In this document: positions 60,905 to 64,000 of the stretch, in pieces
Position numbering within the stretch: the first letter of the stretch is position 1
Layout: every line of letters starts with the position of its first letter
Source: Saxidomus purpurata
Lineage: Eukaryota > Mollusca > Bivalvia > Venerida > Veneridae
NCBI GenBank assembly: GCA_022818135.1
Contig: JAFMSR010000013.1
Span: 27,917,331 to 27,981,330 of the forward strand
Length of the DNA: 64,000 bases
Direction of reading: 5' to 3'
Notes under the pieces: model-generated
What the model saw: the letters and a program-made list of their open reading frames with translations, nothing else
The model's database searches: none
Told to the model about the DNA's origin: nothing
Position numbers and translations under genes: made by a program

Positions 60905-63900
60905 TAGATACAATTTACGATGGATTTTAATTTTTGATCTGACGATTTAAACTTAATCTTTTTTTATTATTATAATTTTATGAGGTTGCACATCTGTTTC
61001 TCTCCTATATCTTATTGTAGTGTTGTTTACAGCAAAAAAAAAAGATATTTTCTATTGAAAGATGAAACGTTTCCTTTTATAATGTATTTGATGCTTATTA
61101 AAAATAAACCTATTTTTTTCTCATAAAAAACAAAAACAAGCGCTATATGATGGTTATATTAAAATGGACTGTCACATGTGTCCAGTGTAGTTTATGGGGT
61201 GAAATAACTATGAAACAATGCAAAAACAACTGATGCCAGAATCGGACAGGTATAGTATTACTGGAAAATTTCAAAGGAAATGATGAGGCGGTGAGATAAG
61301 TTTCTAATTGTTTTCTCTGACATTATATCTGTTCAGGGACTTATTTAGACAGAATAACCTTCACAGTAAAATAAAGCGGGGATGCGAGTTGCCATCTTTG
61401 TATTTAAACAATAAGTACTGACTTCACTGAAACATAAATGAAAATAAATTACTATTGTACTATTAACTAGCGATATTTCTTTTTATTTTTTTTATTGGAA
61501 AAACAAATTTAATGATCATAATTAAGAGTCGTATTTGAAAAAGGTTCTAAGTGAACATATTCCTTAAAAAAACTGTGTATCGCTTTTGATCAGGTAGTTT
61601 GAACTTCGATTTAAGTTATAGCATAGCTGTGTTAATACATACACTTTAATTAAAACATATAAGAGTTTTTAAAGATAGCTACGTTTCTTAAAAATGACAA
61701 ATTATGATGAATTACATAATATTATTGGAAATTAGTATTGTATAAGTGCTATTTTGGAGTTTTTTTTTGGCTGTATTGGCGTCACCACTGGTTGCACAAA
61801 ATGTAAACACTGTCCTTATAAAGCACCACAGTTATAAACCAGCGCCAATAATTAAATAATGTTAAACACTGCTTATTTAATCAGTCTTTAATGGTACACA
61901 AATAAGTATAAATTACCGGTGTTAAACAGTTTATTTCAAACATGCGAAAACATATGTGCCGTGTCATCAAAACCATACAATGTAGTCTTACTTATTGACT
62001 CCCTGTATAACATTGTTATCACAAGTCAGGCTAAGTTACTGGACCTATATCTTTTGCACACCGGCATATTTCGTTACACACTCGACAGACATGCATGTGT
62101 TTTTGTAAACACTGTACATCACGTTATGCTACTTTCGGTTTACTGCGCGTGCTGTATACGTCAGCAAATAGATTGAGCTGTAACATACAAGTAAAATTTC
62201 CATTGGCCCACCTACAGAGGACACGCGCAGGGGTCACCCTTTCTGCTAACCTGCGCATGGACTTCTTTTTTATTTTTTTGCTAACGAGAGGTCAATTTTA
62301 AGCGTTCTCATAAGATGTCAATATACCTAGGTTTGAGTACGACATGTCTGCTTTATGTCTGTGAAAAAATATTTGCACGCGTTCAAAAACACTATCCAAC
62401 AGGGGCCTGTACGCGAACGTTGGTAAAATGAAAATTTTCAAAGCTGGTAAAATTGTGTCCAAGGTCATTTTCAAGGTTGTCTTAAAGTGTCAGCATTTGC
62501 CTCGGACGTCTGAGATTTCAACATTCAGGAGCTGTCGGCATAGCCTTTTAATGCATACAGACAAAACGTGTTCCATACGGTAACTGTCACTTCTATGGAA
62601 GGCCAAACCTGTCTTAACCCGCGTATACGGTCTATTACGTTATAGGCGTTCAAAAGATATACGATACTAACCGTATTGTACAGGGTTAAGATTGAGTTAT
62701 GTAAAAGAAGCTTCCTTGGGAAAGTGTTCTGCATTTTATTGCAAGGGTTTTTTTGGCGGCTGATGTGATATGCGACAATTTAACACAACGTCAATTCAAA
62801 ACATTTAAAAACACGCCATTTGGCCCCACAGATTTAAAGCGCCATTCAGTACTTGAGGCATCATGCCTTTATTAATGACGGCTAAACATATTTCAAAATT
62901 TTGAAAATTCATATGTTTTACGCAGATCTCTGAAGTAAAAGTATTACTCAAGTTTTAGATGAAACCGATGTTTCGAAAAAAGAAATAAGGTAATTAGATT
63001 TCGTTCAGCTGTAATCACACGATGTACACGTCTGAAATACTGCCGCACACTTGTGAACTTTTCATAACATCATCGAAGACATCAATATGTCTCAGTAATA
63101 AAAGCATGATATGCAACTCAGCAACGGAACATCTAAAAATACTTACTATGTAATAAACACGGCTATATTTACATTATTTAATATTTGAATAAACATGATA
63201 AAAATTACCGATAATATTGAACAGTCTAATATATGTACTCAAAAAGACTAAAGGCGCACATATGCAAATATTTACGTAGAGTTATTTTGCTAATTTTCAG
63301 GTATACTACAAGTCTTACTTTGACTTATGATAGACTTACGTTTTATCGGCTAATTTTGAAAATTATATACATACTAAAACTGTGCAATACACACTTATAT
63401 ATGTATAAAACATTCATATTTTAAAGGCTTACGAACTGTTAAAAGGGTTTTGATATTCAAAAAGACTTCATTGTTTTTCAGATTGTATCATCTATGACGA
63501 CACCTTTAACAATTTTAATGATGCACTGCATGATTTTGGCGGTGCTAAGATACGCAGTAATGTCAGTCGTACAAAGTGACTTGAAGTCAGTCAGTGTGAA
63601 GCCAGTTTCACACACAATTGGGTTGCCTACAATTCATATTTTAAGTTGTGTACAGTCACATATTATATTTATAAGGGATGTTGCTTTAAATCTAAAATTT
63701 CTCAAAAATGATAAACTAAAACATATAAATTATGTAAAAGTAAATTTTTAGTAAACCTGTCGATATTCTTTGTTTATGTTGTAATTTCAAAAAGTATTTG
63801 TAGTGTTTTATGATTTGATAGCGTGTACTTTCAAAAGAACAGAAATACTTTACAGGCATTCAATATACTGAAATCTATTAATATTCTGTTACACATTATG

Positions 63901-63940
63901 TTTATTTCCGAGAGTTCGAAGACCTTGTTTTTTCCACTGG
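60905..63940. repeat. Duplicated block, copy 2
   Basis: Direct copy of the block at 39150-41090, with a longer unrelated middle (61527-62989). Offset is 21.8-22.9 kb. Confidence 0.85.
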
Positions 63941-64000
63941 CAACAGAGTACTAGACTGCCCTGTAGTTTTAACAAAACAATACCCAAAAATATACCTAAA

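Overview
The window looks like nuclear DNA of an invertebrate animal, most likely a bivalve mollusc. It is AT-rich, genes are split into short exons with GT/AG borders and introns of 0.3-3.6 kb, and the intergenic DNA carries tRNA-derived SINE pieces, foldback elements and fossil mariner and retrotransposon fragments of the kind common in bivalves. The organism call is inference. Most long open frames are chance; the real genes had to be assembled from exons, frame and splice sites.

Region 1 (1-19567, + strand) holds all but the 5' end of a K+-dependent Na+/Ca2+ exchanger (NCKX, SLC24 family). Ten exons from 5196 to 19567 join in one frame into 493 codons, with both alpha repeats and their acidic residues intact. 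Its start exon is not visible. Its introns hold a 1.27-kb foldback repeat (8352-9603), a smaller palindromic element (6194-6280) and AT-rich sequence.

Region 2 (19568-28800) has no gene I can support. It contains a 0.6-kb inverted-repeat element (21529-22125), a decayed gag fragment on the - strand (about 22810-23660) and two further long palindromes (24441-24570, 27891-28035).

Region 3 (28809-56286) is the most interesting part: two paralogous kringle loci facing away from each other. The + strand gene (46897-56286, nine exons) is intact on paper: signal peptide, three kringles separated by two unlike cysteine-rich linkers, a Ser/Thr-rich stretch and a hydrophobic C-terminus suggesting a GPI or membrane anchor, 454 residues in all. 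The - strand copy (37618 down to 28809) has the same module order but carries two in-frame stops, two one-base frame shifts and no recognisable second half of kringle A, so it reads as a pseudogene. The 9 kb between them holds a mariner fossil and duplicated non-coding blocks.

Region 4 (56287-64000) has no gene: diverged 165-bp tandem repeats (59262-60035) and a second, direct copy (60905-63940) of the block at 39150-41090, which suggests the kringle locus is part of a larger duplicated array.
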